This document shows, in pieces, positions 1 to 7,551 of a stretch of DNA of 64,000 nucleotides. The DNA lies in the NCBI RefSeq assembly GCF_001436555.1, contig NZ_AYZR01000008.1:1-64000 (forward strand). The letters run 5' to 3'. The notes beneath the pieces were generated by a model. The model did no database searches. It worked only from the letters and a program-made list of their open reading frames with translations, and was not told the DNA's origin. The position numbers and the translations under genes were made by a program. How positions within the stretch are numbered: position 1 is the first letter of the stretch; the number at the start of each line of letters is the position of its first letter. This DNA is from Lentilactobacillus senioris DSM 24302 = JCM 17472. GTDB taxonomy: Bacteria; Bacillota; Bacilli; Lactobacillales; Lactobacillaceae.

Positions 1-54
1 TAGAGCACCTGACTGTTAATCAGGTTGTCGACGGTTCGAGCCCGCCTGCCGGAG
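1..54 (+). tRNA. tRNA-Asn (GTT), 5' end outside window
   Basis: The visible part holds the end of the D arm, an anticodon stem-loop (CTGAC/GTCAG type) with anticodon GTT, the GGTTCGAGCC T arm and the 3' acceptor strand TGCCGGA with discriminator G at 54. The first bases lie before the window. No CCA is encoded. It is probably the tail of a tRNA cluster, perhaps behind an rRNA operon. Confidence 0.93.
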
Positions 55-75
55 TTGATTTACCTTTGTTCCCAT

Positions 76-148
76 GCCGGCTTAGCTCAGTTGGTAGAGC
101 ATCGGTATCGTAAACCGAGGGTCACAGGTTCAAGTCCTGCAGCCGGCA
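76..148 (+). tRNA. tRNA-Thr (CGT)
   Basis: Full cloverleaf: acceptor GCCGGCT (76-82) pairs with AGCCGGC (141-147), discriminator A148; anticodon stem TCGGT/ACCGA encloses loop ATCGTAA, giving anticodon CGT for ACG codons. It follows tRNA-Asn by 21 bases and is probably cotranscribed. A terminator follows. Confidence 0.95.
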
Positions 149-163
149 TATGAATAAGAACGT

Positions 164-199
164 AAAGAGTAGACGTAAATGTCTACTCTTTTTTTGTCC
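164..199 (+). terminator. Intrinsic terminator of the tRNA cluster
   Basis: An 11-bp stem (AAAGAGTAGAC with GTCTACTCTTT) is followed by a run of T. It closes the Asn-Thr tRNA transcript. Confidence 0.9.
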
Positions 200-256
200 A
201 TAAATATTAAATTCAATTCATTTTTATCTGAAACTAGTAGTATTAAGCGCCATTAT

Positions 257-301
257 CTATACCAATTTCGGTAATCACTGTAAATTTTTAAATTGGTATA
301 G
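257..301. promoter_or_regulatory. Long inverted repeat upstream of the PTS IIB-IIA pair, candidate GntR operator
   Basis: CTATACCAATTT (257-268) and AAATTGGTATAG (290-301) are perfect 12-base inverted arms, 21 bases apart. Each arm contains TTGGTATAG, the left part of the TGGTATAGACCA site seen in the nagA promoter at 4759. This sits in the 282-base gap between tRNA-Thr and the PTS genes; the rest of the gap shows an AT-rich region and a weak CcpA-like site (GGTATACGCTTTGA, 360-373). Operator function is inferred. Confidence 0.5.
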
Positions 302-430
302 ATATAAATGGATCTAAAAAACTTTATGTAAAGGCGAAAAAATGAATGTTATCACTTGTGGTATACGCTTTGATTTGTTACTATACAAATATAGATAACT
401 AAATCAGTAAATGTAGTGGAGGAAATAACA

Positions 431-754
431 ATGAAAACAGTTCTTTTAGTATGTGAAGCAGGTATTTCAAGTGATTTTTTAGCCAAATCAGCAAAAATCT
501 TTGTGGAGGGCTATCAAGCTCCCATTAACTATATAACGACGGATTTTGCAGAAGCTAATACATATTTAGATAACGGTATTGATTTGATATTGGTGGCTCC
601 ACAAGCACAATATCATGATGAAGTAGAAGAATTGTCCAAGAGTGGTATTCCGGTTAGTCAAATTCCCGATGTGGTTTATGGCTGGGCAAATGGGGAAAAA
701 TTGGTTAAGTTCACATTAAATGAACTTATGTTACCAGACGCAAAAGCAATGTAA
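431..754 (+). CDS. PTS IIB component, lactose/cellobiose family
   Basis: A 107-residue IIB protein that takes phosphate from IIA onto a cysteine and passes it to sugar in the IIC channel. The N-terminal strand and P-loop (LLVCEAGISS) carry the phosphocysteine, C8; most relatives read CSAGMST here, so the Glu after Cys is a variant. The ATG at 431 is preferred because GGAGG lies just upstream; an in-frame GTG at 416 overlaps that site. The IIA gene follows after 2 bases. No IIC gene is adjacent, so the pair must serve a permease elsewhere or have a regulatory role. The sugar cannot be read from sequence; cellobiose, chitobiose and lactose are all possible. Confidence 0.85.
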   Translation: MKTVLLVCEAGISSDFLAKSAKIFVEGYQAPINYITTDFAEANTYLDNGIDLILVAPQAQYHDEVEELSKSGIPVSQIPDVVYGWANGEKLVKFTLNELMLPDAKAM

Positions 755-756
755 TT

Positions 757-1071
757 ATGAAAGATGCAGAACTAAACCAAATTTCCATGACTATGTTATC
801 TCAAGCGGGGAAAGCTAAAAAGAATATTCAAGAAGCTCTGGTCGTTATGGAACAATCTGAAGCAGATGCTGATAGAGTTGCTGAATACCTTGGAAATGCT
901 CATGAGGCGCTGGTAGAAGCCCATAAAGCTCAAAATAGGGCAATCAAGCATAGTGATACGTTAACATACTCATTATTGTTCACTCACGCTCAGGATACCT
1001 TAATGAACACAGAGGAGGGTTTATTTTTAGTTCAACACTTCATTAAAATTATAAATAACAAACTAAAATGA
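757..1071 (+). CDS. PTS IIA component, lactose/cellobiose family
   Basis: A 104-residue all-helical IIA protein that accepts phosphate from HPr. The HAQD motif of this family is present and supplies the phosphohistidine, H77; a second conserved His stretch (NAHEALVEAHKAQ) precedes it. Length is normal for the family, which forms trimers. It starts 2 bases after the IIB gene and lacks an obvious own ribosome site, so translational coupling is likely. It is followed by a terminator, so the transcript carries only IIB and IIA and no membrane subunit. Confidence 0.88.
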   Translation: MKDAELNQISMTMLSQAGKAKKNIQEALVVMEQSEADADRVAEYLGNAHEALVEAHKAQNRAIKHSDTLTYSLLFTHAQDTLMNTEEGLFLVQHFIKIINNKLK

Positions 1072-1140
1072 GAAAAAATCAGCCAAAATTAGAAAATGGT
1101 GACGTTTTCAGTGAGAAAATTTGATTTTTTCTCATTTTTC
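1065..1140 (+). terminator. Terminator-like inverted repeat after PTS IIA
   Basis: AAATGAGAAAAAATCA (starting in the IIA stop region) pairs with TGATTTTTTCTCATTT at about 1122-1137, followed by a T-rich tail. The loop is long (about 40 bases) and may hold a second hairpin. Confidence 0.6.
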
Positions 1141-1142
1141 TA

Positions 1143-1171
1143 TTGTTTTCAGTTTTATTCAAGGCTATAAT
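1143..1171 (+). promoter_or_regulatory. Sigma-A promoter for dtpT
   Basis: TTGTTT (1143-1148), a 17-base spacer and TATAAT (1166-1171). A second TATAAT lies at 1208-1213 with a poor -35. Confidence 0.6.
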
Positions 1172-1257
1172 ACTGTCTATGGTTTATTTGATAAATGAGA
1201 ATTAAAATATAATATTCGAAGCAATTATTATTCGGATTGACCCTGGAGGTATTATAT

Positions 1258-2754
1258 ATGCAAGATAAAACGCAAGAACGTTTAGACATGGAAAAAAAAT
1301 CTGACGCTTCCTTCTTCGGCCAACCCCGTGGATTATCTACTTTGTTCTTTACTGAAATGTGGGAACGGTTTAGTTACTACGGGATGAGAGCCATCCTGTT
1401 GTACTACATGTACTTCAGTGTTTCTAAAGGTGGATTAGGTTTCTCAGAAACTACTGCCGCTTCTATCATGGCAATTTATGGGTCATTGGTTTACTTATCA
1501 TCAGTTGTTGGTGGTTATGTAAGTGACCGTTTGTGGGGCAGCCGTAGAACTGTCTTTTACGGTGGTGTGCTTATCATGGCTGGTCATATCATTTTGGCTT
1601 TACCAATGGGGGCAGCCGCATTATTTGGTTCTATCGCCTTAATTATCTTAGGGACTGGGTTGTTGAAACCAAACGTTTCCGAAATGGTTGGGGGACTATA
1701 TACAGAAGAAGATACTCGTCGTGATTCTGGGTTTACCATCTTCGTATTCGGGATTAACTTAGGTTCCTTCGTTGCCCCATTATTGGTAGGTTACCTAGGA
1801 ATGAACGTTAACTTCCATCTTGGTTTCTCATTAGCAGCCATTGGGATGGCCTTTGGTCTTCTTCAATACTACTTGGGTGGTAAGAAACACTTACCTAGTG
1901 GAAGTCTTTATCCTTCTGATCCATTGGAACCAGAAGACGCTAAAAAGCTTTCTATCCGTATTGTAATTGGAATTATCGTTTTCGGCTTAATCATCTTAGT
2001 TCTTCAAATGATGGGTTCATTAAACATTAACAGCTTCATCACTCTCTTGAGTATCTTGGGTGTGCTTACTCCGATCGTTTACTTCATTATCATCTTGTCT
2101 AGCAAGAAGATTACCAAGACTGAACGGTCACGAGTGGTAGCTTACATTCCATTATTCATTGCCGCAGCTGTTTTCTGGGCTATTGCAGAACAAGGTTCAG
2201 TGGTATTAGCATTGTTTGCTGAAAACCAAACTAACAACCACTTCTTAGGCCTTAACATTCCTGCCGCTTGGTACCAATCATTAAACCCATTGTTCATCAT
2301 GTTATACACTCCGATCTTTACCATTCTCTGGGTTAAATTGGGCAAGCGCCAACCAAGTTCACCAACTAAGTTCTCTACTGGGATGTTCTTTGCCGGTGCT
2401 TCATACCTCTTGATGGTATTACCAGTGATGATGTTTGGGGCTCATTCTAAAGTTAGTCCATTGTGGTTAGTCGGCAGCTGGGCAATTATTGAAATTGCTG
2501 AAATGTTGATTTCACCAGTTGGGTTATCTGTAACCACCAAGTTGGCTCCTAAGGCCTTCGAATCTCAAATGATGAGTATGTGGTTCCTAGCTAACGCAGC
2601 CGGCCAAGCCGTCAACTCTCAAATTGTTCGCTTCTTTACACCTGAAAACGAAATTGCTTACTTCACCATTATTGGTTTGGTAGCTATCGCGGCAGGAATT
2701 GTTTTAGCCTTAATGGTTAAACCAGTTAAGCGCCTTATGGAAGGTGTCAACTAA
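1258..2754 (+). CDS. dtpT: Proton-coupled di-/tripeptide transporter (POT/PTR family)
   Basis: A 498-residue inner-membrane symporter that imports di- and tripeptides with protons, feeding the peptide-dependent metabolism of lactic acid bacteria. The N-terminal family signature is visible in TEMWERFSYYGMRAILLYYM, including the ExxERFxYY proton/peptide motif, followed by about 14 hydrophobic segments and the loop SDRLWGSRRT. The ATG at 1258 is chosen because CTGGAGG lies 8-12 bases upstream; an in-frame TTG at 1237 precedes the ribosome site and is unlikely. It is monocistronic, with its own promoter and a strong terminator. Confidence 0.95.
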   Translation: MQDKTQERLDMEKKSDASFFGQPRGLSTLFFTEMWERFSYYGMRAILLYYMYFSVSKGGLGFSETTAASIMAIYGSLVYLSSVVGGYVSDRLWGSRRTVFYGGVLIMAGHIILALPMGAAALFGSIALIILGTGLLKPNVSEMVGGLYTEEDTRRDSGFTIFVFGINLGSFVAPLLVGYLGMNVNFHLGFSLAAIGMAFGLLQYYLGGKKHLPSGSLYPSDPLEPEDAKKLSIRIVIGIIVFGLIILVLQMMGSLNINSFITLLSILGVLTPIVYFIIILSSKKITKTERSRVVAYIPLFIAAAVFWAIAEQGSVVLALFAENQTNNHFLGLNIPAAWYQSLNPLFIMLYTPIFTILWVKLGKRQPSSPTKFSTGMFFAGASYLLMVLPVMMFGAHSKVSPLWLVGSWAIIEIAEMLISPVGLSVTTKLAPKAFESQMMSMWFLANAAGQAVNSQIVRFFTPENEIAYFTIIGLVAIAAGIVLALMVKPVKRLMEGVN

Positions 2755-2764
2755 ATAAAGTTTT

Positions 2765-2798
2765 AAAAAAGTGTTATCCTATGGGTAACACTTTTTTT
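2765..2798 (+). terminator. Intrinsic terminator of dtpT
   Basis: AAAAAAGTGTTA pairs with TAACACTTTTTTT around a 9-base loop; it runs almost directly into the next gene's ribosome site. Confidence 0.9.
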
Positions 2799-2812
2799 GT
2801 GGGAGAAAAACA

Positions 2813-3631
2813 TTGAAAATTGCCGTTTCTAGCGATATGCATTTAGATATTAATCATTTAGCAGTCAATGACGTTATCGACGCTCAGGCGGCTTATTTGC
2901 GTGCTCAGAGCGCCCGGTATTTTTTTATTGCTGGAGATACGTTTAATGACTTTACCTTAACTGAGGATTACGTAAAACGTCTGCAAGCAAAATTACCTAC
3001 TACTACCGTGAAGTTTTTAGCGGGAAATCACGATATGCTGAAGGGGATAACGTATGATCAGCTAATGGCACAACCGGTACCGGAGTATTTTAACAATCAA
3101 TTTGTTGATTTACCGGGAACTAATTGGCGAATTATTGGTAACAACGGGTGGTATGATTATTCTTTTGCTGATCAACTACAGCGTAGTCCAGAGCAATTCT
3201 GGCATTGGAAGAAGGCGTATTGGACTGATGGTCAAATTGATCAACCAATAACGGATCCTCAAAGAGAAACTTTAGTATTACAGCAAATTAAGTCTCAATT
3301 ATCAGCAGCACGAAAAGCCGGTAAACGAGTCGGATTAATCACCCATTTTGTGCCGCACCATCACTTTATTCGTTACACTAATGATGATCGCTTTTTTAAC
3401 GTGGCTAATGGCATGTTAGGTAGTCGAAGATTAGAACAAACTATTGATCAGTATCACGTTCCGCTAGTGGTCTTTGGCCACCTACATAGACACTTTCAAC
3501 CAATTACCATCAAGGATACTCGTTACTATAACCCGGCAATTGGGTATCGCGCGCATCGCCATGACGAGTGGCTAAAACGTGATTTTATCAGTGAGTGGAA
3601 GGCCCAAACAAATTTTTTTGAATTTTTTTGA
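2813..3631 (+). CDS. Calcineurin-like metallophosphoesterase
   Basis: A 272-residue cytoplasmic two-metal phosphoesterase. All five family motifs are visible in order: DMHLD (D8, H10), GDTFND (about 42-47), GNHD (about 71-74), THFVPHH (about 177) and GHLHRH (about 222). The TTG start at 2813 follows GGGAG with normal spacing, and the first strand (KIAVSSDMHLD) begins at once, so nothing longer is needed. The substrate is unknown; lactobacilli carry several such enzymes. It lies alone between the dtpT terminator and a tRNA pair. Confidence 0.85.
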   Translation: MKIAVSSDMHLDINHLAVNDVIDAQAAYLRAQSARYFFIAGDTFNDFTLTEDYVKRLQAKLPTTTVKFLAGNHDMLKGITYDQLMAQPVPEYFNNQFVDLPGTNWRIIGNNGWYDYSFADQLQRSPEQFWHWKKAYWTDGQIDQPITDPQRETLVLQQIKSQLSAARKAGKRVGLITHFVPHHHFIRYTNDDRFFNVANGMLGSRRLEQTIDQYHVPLVVFGHLHRHFQPITIKDTRYYNPAIGYRAHRHDEWLKRDFISEWKAQTNFFEFF

Positions 3632-3640
3632 GAAAAGTGG

Positions 3641-3669
3641 TTGACGAATCCTGGTTTATTTTGTATTAT
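3641..3669 (+). promoter_or_regulatory. Promoter of the tRNA-Tyr/tRNA-Gln operon
   Basis: TTGACG (3641-3646), a 17-base spacer and TATTAT (3664-3669): a near-consensus sigma-A promoter 41 bases before the first tRNA. Confidence 0.85.
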
Positions 3670-3710
3670 TATATTCGTTGGTTCGGTACGAAAGAACGAA
3701 CGCAAGACAT

Positions 3711-3793
3711 GGAGGGGTAGCGAAGTCTGGCTAAACGCGACGGACTGTAAATCCGTTCCTTCGGGTTCAGTGGTTCGAATCCACTCCTCTCCA
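3711..3793 (+). tRNA. tRNA-Tyr (GTA)
   Basis: Type II tRNA with long variable arm: acceptor GGAGGGG (3711-3717) with CCTCTCC (3786-3792), discriminator A3793; anticodon loop ACTGTAAAT gives GTA; variable stem CCTTCGGG region and GGTTCGAATCC T arm present. Confidence 0.96.
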
Positions 3794-3803
3794 TTTTTAA
3801 TAT

Positions 3804-3875
3804 TGGGCTATAGCCAAGTGGTAAGGCAACGGGTTTTGATCCCGTGATGCGCTGGTTCGAACCCAGCTAGCCCAA
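3804..3875 (+). tRNA. tRNA-Gln (TTG)
   Basis: Acceptor TGGGCTA (3804-3810) pairs with TAGCCCA (3868-3874), discriminator A3875. The anticodon stem ACGGG/CCCGT encloses TTTTGAT, giving TTG. It follows tRNA-Tyr by 10 bases in the same transcript. Confidence 0.95.
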
Positions 3876-3881
3876 CTAAGT

Positions 3882-3915
3882 GATCACCAATGCGGAAGCG
3901 TTGGTGATTTTTTTA
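3882..3915 (+). terminator. Terminator of the tRNA-Tyr/Gln operon
   Basis: ATCACCAA (3883-3890) pairs with TTGGTGAT (3901-3908), followed by T's. Confidence 0.88.
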
Positions 3916-3946
3916 TACCAAAAATTTAAGTTAGTGAGGTAAGATT

Positions 3947-4753
3947 ATGAAAATTGGCTTTATCGGTGTCGGTGCTATGGCACAAGCAATTATTCAGGGG
4001 ATTTTGCGAGCTGAATTCGTGCCAGCTTCAAATATTTTGGTTCATAGCGCTCGAAAGAATCATTACACGACCTATGCTGATCAAAACGGATTAACAGCAG
4101 TGGCTTCAAATACTGAATTGGTAAAACAAAGTGATATCGTAGTTTTAGCGGTAGTTCCTAAAGTGGTTACTTCAGTATTAACTGAAATTAAATCAGCTTT
4201 AACGCCCCAAAAAACGTTGGTTTCTATCGTTTCTGGTATCTCATTAGATCAATTAGCTCAAATGACTACTAATGACCAACCGATTTTACGAACCTTACCT
4301 AATATTAACTCTGAATTTGGAGCTGGCATGACGGCTGTAGCTGCTAACAATAATTTAACCGGGACTGCATTCCAACAAGCTACAGATATGTTTGCTGCTA
4401 CTGGAGAGGTTTTAGAATTAGCCGAGGATCAATTTGCAGTCTTTTCAGCTATCTCCGGTAGTGCGGTTGCCTATGTTGATTTCTTCATTGATGCTTTAAG
4501 CCGGGCAGGAGTAAAGTATGGGCTTAATAAACAGGTAGCGACAAAAATTGCTGCTCAAACTACTTTAGGATCTGCTAAATCACTGTTGGATGCTGATGTT
4601 AGTCCAGCAGAAATGATTGACCAGGTTTGTTCTCCAGGTGGCGACACCATTGCCGGGATCTTGGCAATGGAAAAAGCGGGCTTCTTAAGTTCTGTAGTTA
4701 GTGGAATTGATGCCACAATTGCCAAATCGACTAGAAAAACTGAAAGAGATTGA
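3947..4753 (+). CDS. proC: Pyrroline-5-carboxylate reductase
   Basis: A 268-residue cytoplasmic enzyme that makes the last step of proline synthesis, reducing pyrroline-5-carboxylate with NAD(P)H. The N-terminal Rossmann motif (IGFIGVGAMA) and the C-terminal family signature (VCSPGGDTIAGI, about 228-239) are clear; length is typical. GTGAGG lies before the ATG. No proA or proB is in the window. It is followed directly by the nagA promoter, so it is probably a single-gene unit. Confidence 0.95.
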   Translation: MKIGFIGVGAMAQAIIQGILRAEFVPASNILVHSARKNHYTTYADQNGLTAVASNTELVKQSDIVVLAVVPKVVTSVLTEIKSALTPQKTLVSIVSGISLDQLAQMTTNDQPILRTLPNINSEFGAGMTAVAANNNLTGTAFQQATDMFAATGEVLELAEDQFAVFSAISGSAVAYVDFFIDALSRAGVKYGLNKQVATKIAAQTTLGSAKSLLDADVSPAEMIDQVCSPGGDTIAGILAMEKAGFLSSVVSGIDATIAKSTRKTERD

Positions 4754-4778
4754 AATTTTGGTATAGACCATCTATAAT
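4750..4778 (+). promoter_or_regulatory. nagA promoter with embedded GntR (NagR-type) operator
   Basis: TTGAAA (4750-4755), 17 bases, TATAAT (4773-4778). The spacer contains the palindrome TGGTATAGACCA (4759-4770), the type of site bound by HutC/NagR-subfamily GntR repressors. A repressor here would block RNA polymerase directly; the downstream GntR gene at 5972 is the obvious candidate. Confidence 0.8.
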
Positions 4779-4820
4779 TAATGGTAGATTCCCACTGGGA
4801 AAAAATCAGGAGGTCTTACC

Positions 4821-5957
4821 ATGAGTACTGTTTTGAAACATGCCCAAATTTATACTGGAGATCGGGTAATCGCAGACGGATTCATTCGCTTTGGAGCAAA
4901 AGTTGAAGCTGTAGGTCCAATGGATGAATACGTAGCACTACCAGATGACGAAATTCATTATCTAAGAGATCGGGTGATTACTCCCGGTTTTATTGACGTG
5001 CACACGCATGGTGGCTACAGTTTTGATTCAATGGATGGTAATGCTGAAGAACTAGAACAAATGGTTAATTTGATGGCAAAAGAAGGGGTTACCAGTATCT
5101 TTCCTACCACAATGACCCAATCTACTGAAAACATTAATAATGCTATGAAAGCCATTAATGAAGTGGCCCAACACAATAAATTAATTCAAGGGGTTCACTT
5201 AGAGGGGCCATTTATTGCAGCGATCTTTAAAGGAGCTCAACCTGAAAAGTATATTCAAGATCCTAATCCAGAACTCTTAGGTCAATGGAACGAACTTTCT
5301 GGTAACCGGGTTCGATTAATTACTTACGCTCCAGAAGATAAAGGCGCTAAAGAATTTGAAGCCTATTGTTTGGAACATAACATTGTGCCTTCAGTTGGTC
5401 ATAGTAACGCTACTAGAGAGCAACTTTTAAATAGTAAAGCAAGCCACGTAACCCATTTATACAATGCTCAGCGCGAATTTAAGCACCGAGAACCAGGAGT
5501 TACTGGTCACGCTATGCTAGAAGATAATATCTATACGGAATTAATTTGCGATGGCTTCCACATCGTTCCTGATATGATCAAATTAGCTTATGAACAAAAG
5601 GGTCCTCATAGAATTGAATTGGTAACCGATTCAATGCGGGCTAAAGGGATGCCAGAAGGGGTCAGTGAACTAGGCGGCCAAAAGGTTATTGTAAAGGATA
5701 AGCAAGCACGCCTAGAATCAGGTAATTTAGCTGGTTCAGTACTTCGATTTGTTGATGCTTTCAGAAATATTATTGCATTTACTGGTTGTTCAATTGAAGA
5801 AGCTGTATGGATGAGTTCCACTAACCAGGCTACTGAATTTAACTTACCTGAGAAGGGCCATTTGGAAGTTGGTTACGATGCTGACTTAAATGTATTTGAC
5901 AAACAGCTACAAATTGAGCAAACTTATAGTTATGGAACAGCTGTAAGCGAAAAATAA
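4821..5957 (+). CDS. nagA: N-acetylglucosamine-6-phosphate deacetylase
   Basis: A 378-residue amidohydrolase that removes acetate from GlcNAc-6-phosphate, feeding amino-sugar catabolism and cell-wall recycling. The metal site begins with HTHGG (H61, H63); HLEGPFI (about 130) supplies the Glu ligand, GHSNAT and THLYNA supply further His ligands, and the catalytic Asp is in LVTDSM (about 271). AGGAGG precedes the ATG. The GntR regulator follows after 14 bases, forming a nagA-nagR operon. No nagB (deaminase) is adjacent, so that step is encoded elsewhere. Confidence 0.95.
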   Translation: MSTVLKHAQIYTGDRVIADGFIRFGAKVEAVGPMDEYVALPDDEIHYLRDRVITPGFIDVHTHGGYSFDSMDGNAEELEQMVNLMAKEGVTSIFPTTMTQSTENINNAMKAINEVAQHNKLIQGVHLEGPFIAAIFKGAQPEKYIQDPNPELLGQWNELSGNRVRLITYAPEDKGAKEFEAYCLEHNIVPSVGHSNATREQLLNSKASHVTHLYNAQREFKHREPGVTGHAMLEDNIYTELICDGFHIVPDMIKLAYEQKGPHRIELVTDSMRAKGMPEGVSELGGQKVIVKDKQARLESGNLAGSVLRFVDAFRNIIAFTGCSIEEAVWMSSTNQATEFNLPEKGHLEVGYDADLNVFDKQLQIEQTYSYGTAVSEK

Positions 5958-5971
5958 AGGAGTGAGACGCT

Positions 5972-6676
5972 TTGGGGTTGCCAATTTATATTCAAATTCA
6001 TAATGAAATCAAGCGCGATATTGAGAATGGGAAATGGCAAGTTGGTGACCGCATTCCGTCCGAGCGCGAACTGTCACTTAACTTTGGGGTTAGTCGGATG
6101 ACATTACGTCAAGCCATTCAAACGTTGGTTGACGAGGGAATTTTAGAACGCCGAGTCGGATCTGGGACATACGTTGCTAACCAAAAGGTTCAAGAAAAAA
6201 TGTCTGGGGTAACCAGTTTTACTGAATTAATGTTGGCTTCTGGAAAGGAGCCATCTAGTAAAACCATTTCTTACCACACTATGGAACCATCGTTAAGTGA
6301 AATGGAAAAACTAAAGATTGATCAAGATGAACCTGTTCTTCGAATGGAACGGATTAGATATGGGGACGGAATTCCAATTTGTTTTGAAGTCGCCACCGTT
6401 CCTGAAAAAATTGTAGCTGGACTAGAAAAAAACGAAGTCACCAGTTCGCTGTATCGGGCCCTAGAACAGAAAAAAGATCTGCGACTAGGTAAAGCTGAAC
6501 AAACTGTCTCAGCGATGTTAGCTTCAGAACGAATTGCTGAGTTTTTGGACATTAAGCGAGGAGACGCCATTTTACGATTGCGACAAATCTCTTATTTGCA
6601 AGATAATACGCCGTTTGAGTATGTACGGACTCAATACGTTGGCGATCGCTTTGAATTTTACCTGGAAAAGGGTTAA
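5972..6676 (+). CDS. GntR-family repressor with UTRA domain (NagR-like)
   Basis: A 234-residue transcription factor. Residues 1-70 form the GntR winged helix (PSERELSLNFGVSRMTLRQAI); about 90-230 form the UTRA effector domain of the HutC subfamily, which in relatives binds GlcN-6-P or GlcNAc-6-P. The start is TTG at 5972 after AAGGAG; no better start exists. It is cotranscribed with nagA and probably represses through TGGTATAGACCA at 4759; the half-sites at 257-301 suggest a second target. The assignment to amino-sugar control rests on operon context plus operator. Confidence 0.88.
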   Translation: MGLPIYIQIHNEIKRDIENGKWQVGDRIPSERELSLNFGVSRMTLRQAIQTLVDEGILERRVGSGTYVANQKVQEKMSGVTSFTELMLASGKEPSSKTISYHTMEPSLSEMEKLKIDQDEPVLRMERIRYGDGIPICFEVATVPEKIVAGLEKNEVTSSLYRALEQKKDLRLGKAEQTVSAMLASERIAEFLDIKRGDAILRLRQISYLQDNTPFEYVRTQYVGDRFEFYLEKG

Positions 6677-6714
6677 TAAAAAGGAACCGAATTTATTTTC
6701 GGTTCCTTTTTATT
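6676..6714. terminator. Bidirectional terminator between nagR and tagA
   Basis: AAAAGGAACCGAA pairs with TTCGGTTCCTTTT with flanking A and T runs, so it can serve both converging genes. The tagA stop codon lies inside it. Confidence 0.88.
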
Positions 6715-7427
6715 TTGATCTGGGTCACTTTAACTAGATACTTGGGTAAAACCATTAGCCGTCCAATCCGTTTAGGATCGGATAAACCACGATAAAGCCA
6801 TTCTAAATGTAAATTTTGCCAAATTTTAGGCGCACGTTTGACGGTACCGGTAAGAACATCAAAGGAACCTCCAAGTCCAATCCAAACGGCGTTGGCAGCG
6901 TGACGGTGCTTTTGGATGAAAGTTTCCTGTTTGGGAAAACCAGTTGCAACAAAGACCATGTCCGGTTGGGTAGCTGTAATTTCATCAACCAGTGGTTGTT
7001 CATCGGTAAAGTAACCGTCGTGAATTCCGGCTACTGCTAAATCAGGATAGTTAGTTTTCAAAGTAGTTTTTAATTTTTGACTAACTTCGGGTTTAGCACC
7101 AATAAAGAAGGCGGACTTATGATTAGCGTTTCCCCATGCTAATAGTTCAGTAAAAATATCGTATCCGGTTACTCGTTCGGGTAACGGTGTGTTTAACATT
7201 TTGGAGCCGATAATAATTCCGATACCGTCAGCTACGATGTTATCTGCACTTAGAATGGTTCGGCGGTACTCTGGATGCTGGTTAGCGTACATTACAATTT
7301 CTGGATTGGCGGTAACAACGAAGGTATTTTGATGACTATCAATTTTAGTATGTAATTCTGAAGTGAATTCTGAGAGCGTGGTGTCGTTAAAGGGGATATC
7401 TAGAATTGAAACGGTTCGTTTATTCAT
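6693..7427 (-). CDS. tagA: WecG/TagA/CpsF-family glycosyltransferase
   Basis: A 244-residue membrane-associated glycosyltransferase. In teichoic acid synthesis TagA adds N-acetylmannosamine to undecaprenyl-diphospho-GlcNAc, the first committed step of linkage-unit assembly. Family motifs are visible: TANPEIVMYA (about 40-49), the catalytic Asp in VADGIG (about 67-72), and GLGGSFD with R/K-rich C terminus that docks on the membrane. No other teichoic acid gene is adjacent, so it stands alone between the nagA and pncB units. A capsule or other surface-glycan role cannot be excluded. Confidence 0.87.
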   Translation of the reverse strand: MNKRTVSILDIPFNDTTLSEFTSELHTKIDSHQNTFVVTANPEIVMYANQHPEYRRTILSADNIVADGIGIIIGSKMLNTPLPERVTGYDIFTELLAWGNANHKSAFFIGAKPEVSQKLKTTLKTNYPDLAVAGIHDGYFTDEQPLVDEITATQPDMVFVATGFPKQETFIQKHRHAANAVWIGLGGSFDVLTGTVKRAPKIWQNLHLEWLYRGLSDPKRIGRLMVLPKYLVKVTQIKIKRNRK

Positions 7428-7551
7428 TAATTTTCCTTTCGCAAGTCATGTGAATTATTTCGTTTTAGGTTTTTTTCTGGCAAAATAATGATAGAATTAA
7501 CTTATTGTACCTACTACTTACTTTAGATCTTCAAGGAGGATTTACTGGATC

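Noticed and set aside
3641-3847. Open frame of 68 codons
   Set aside because: It runs through tRNA-Tyr and into tRNA-Gln and has no ribosome site.
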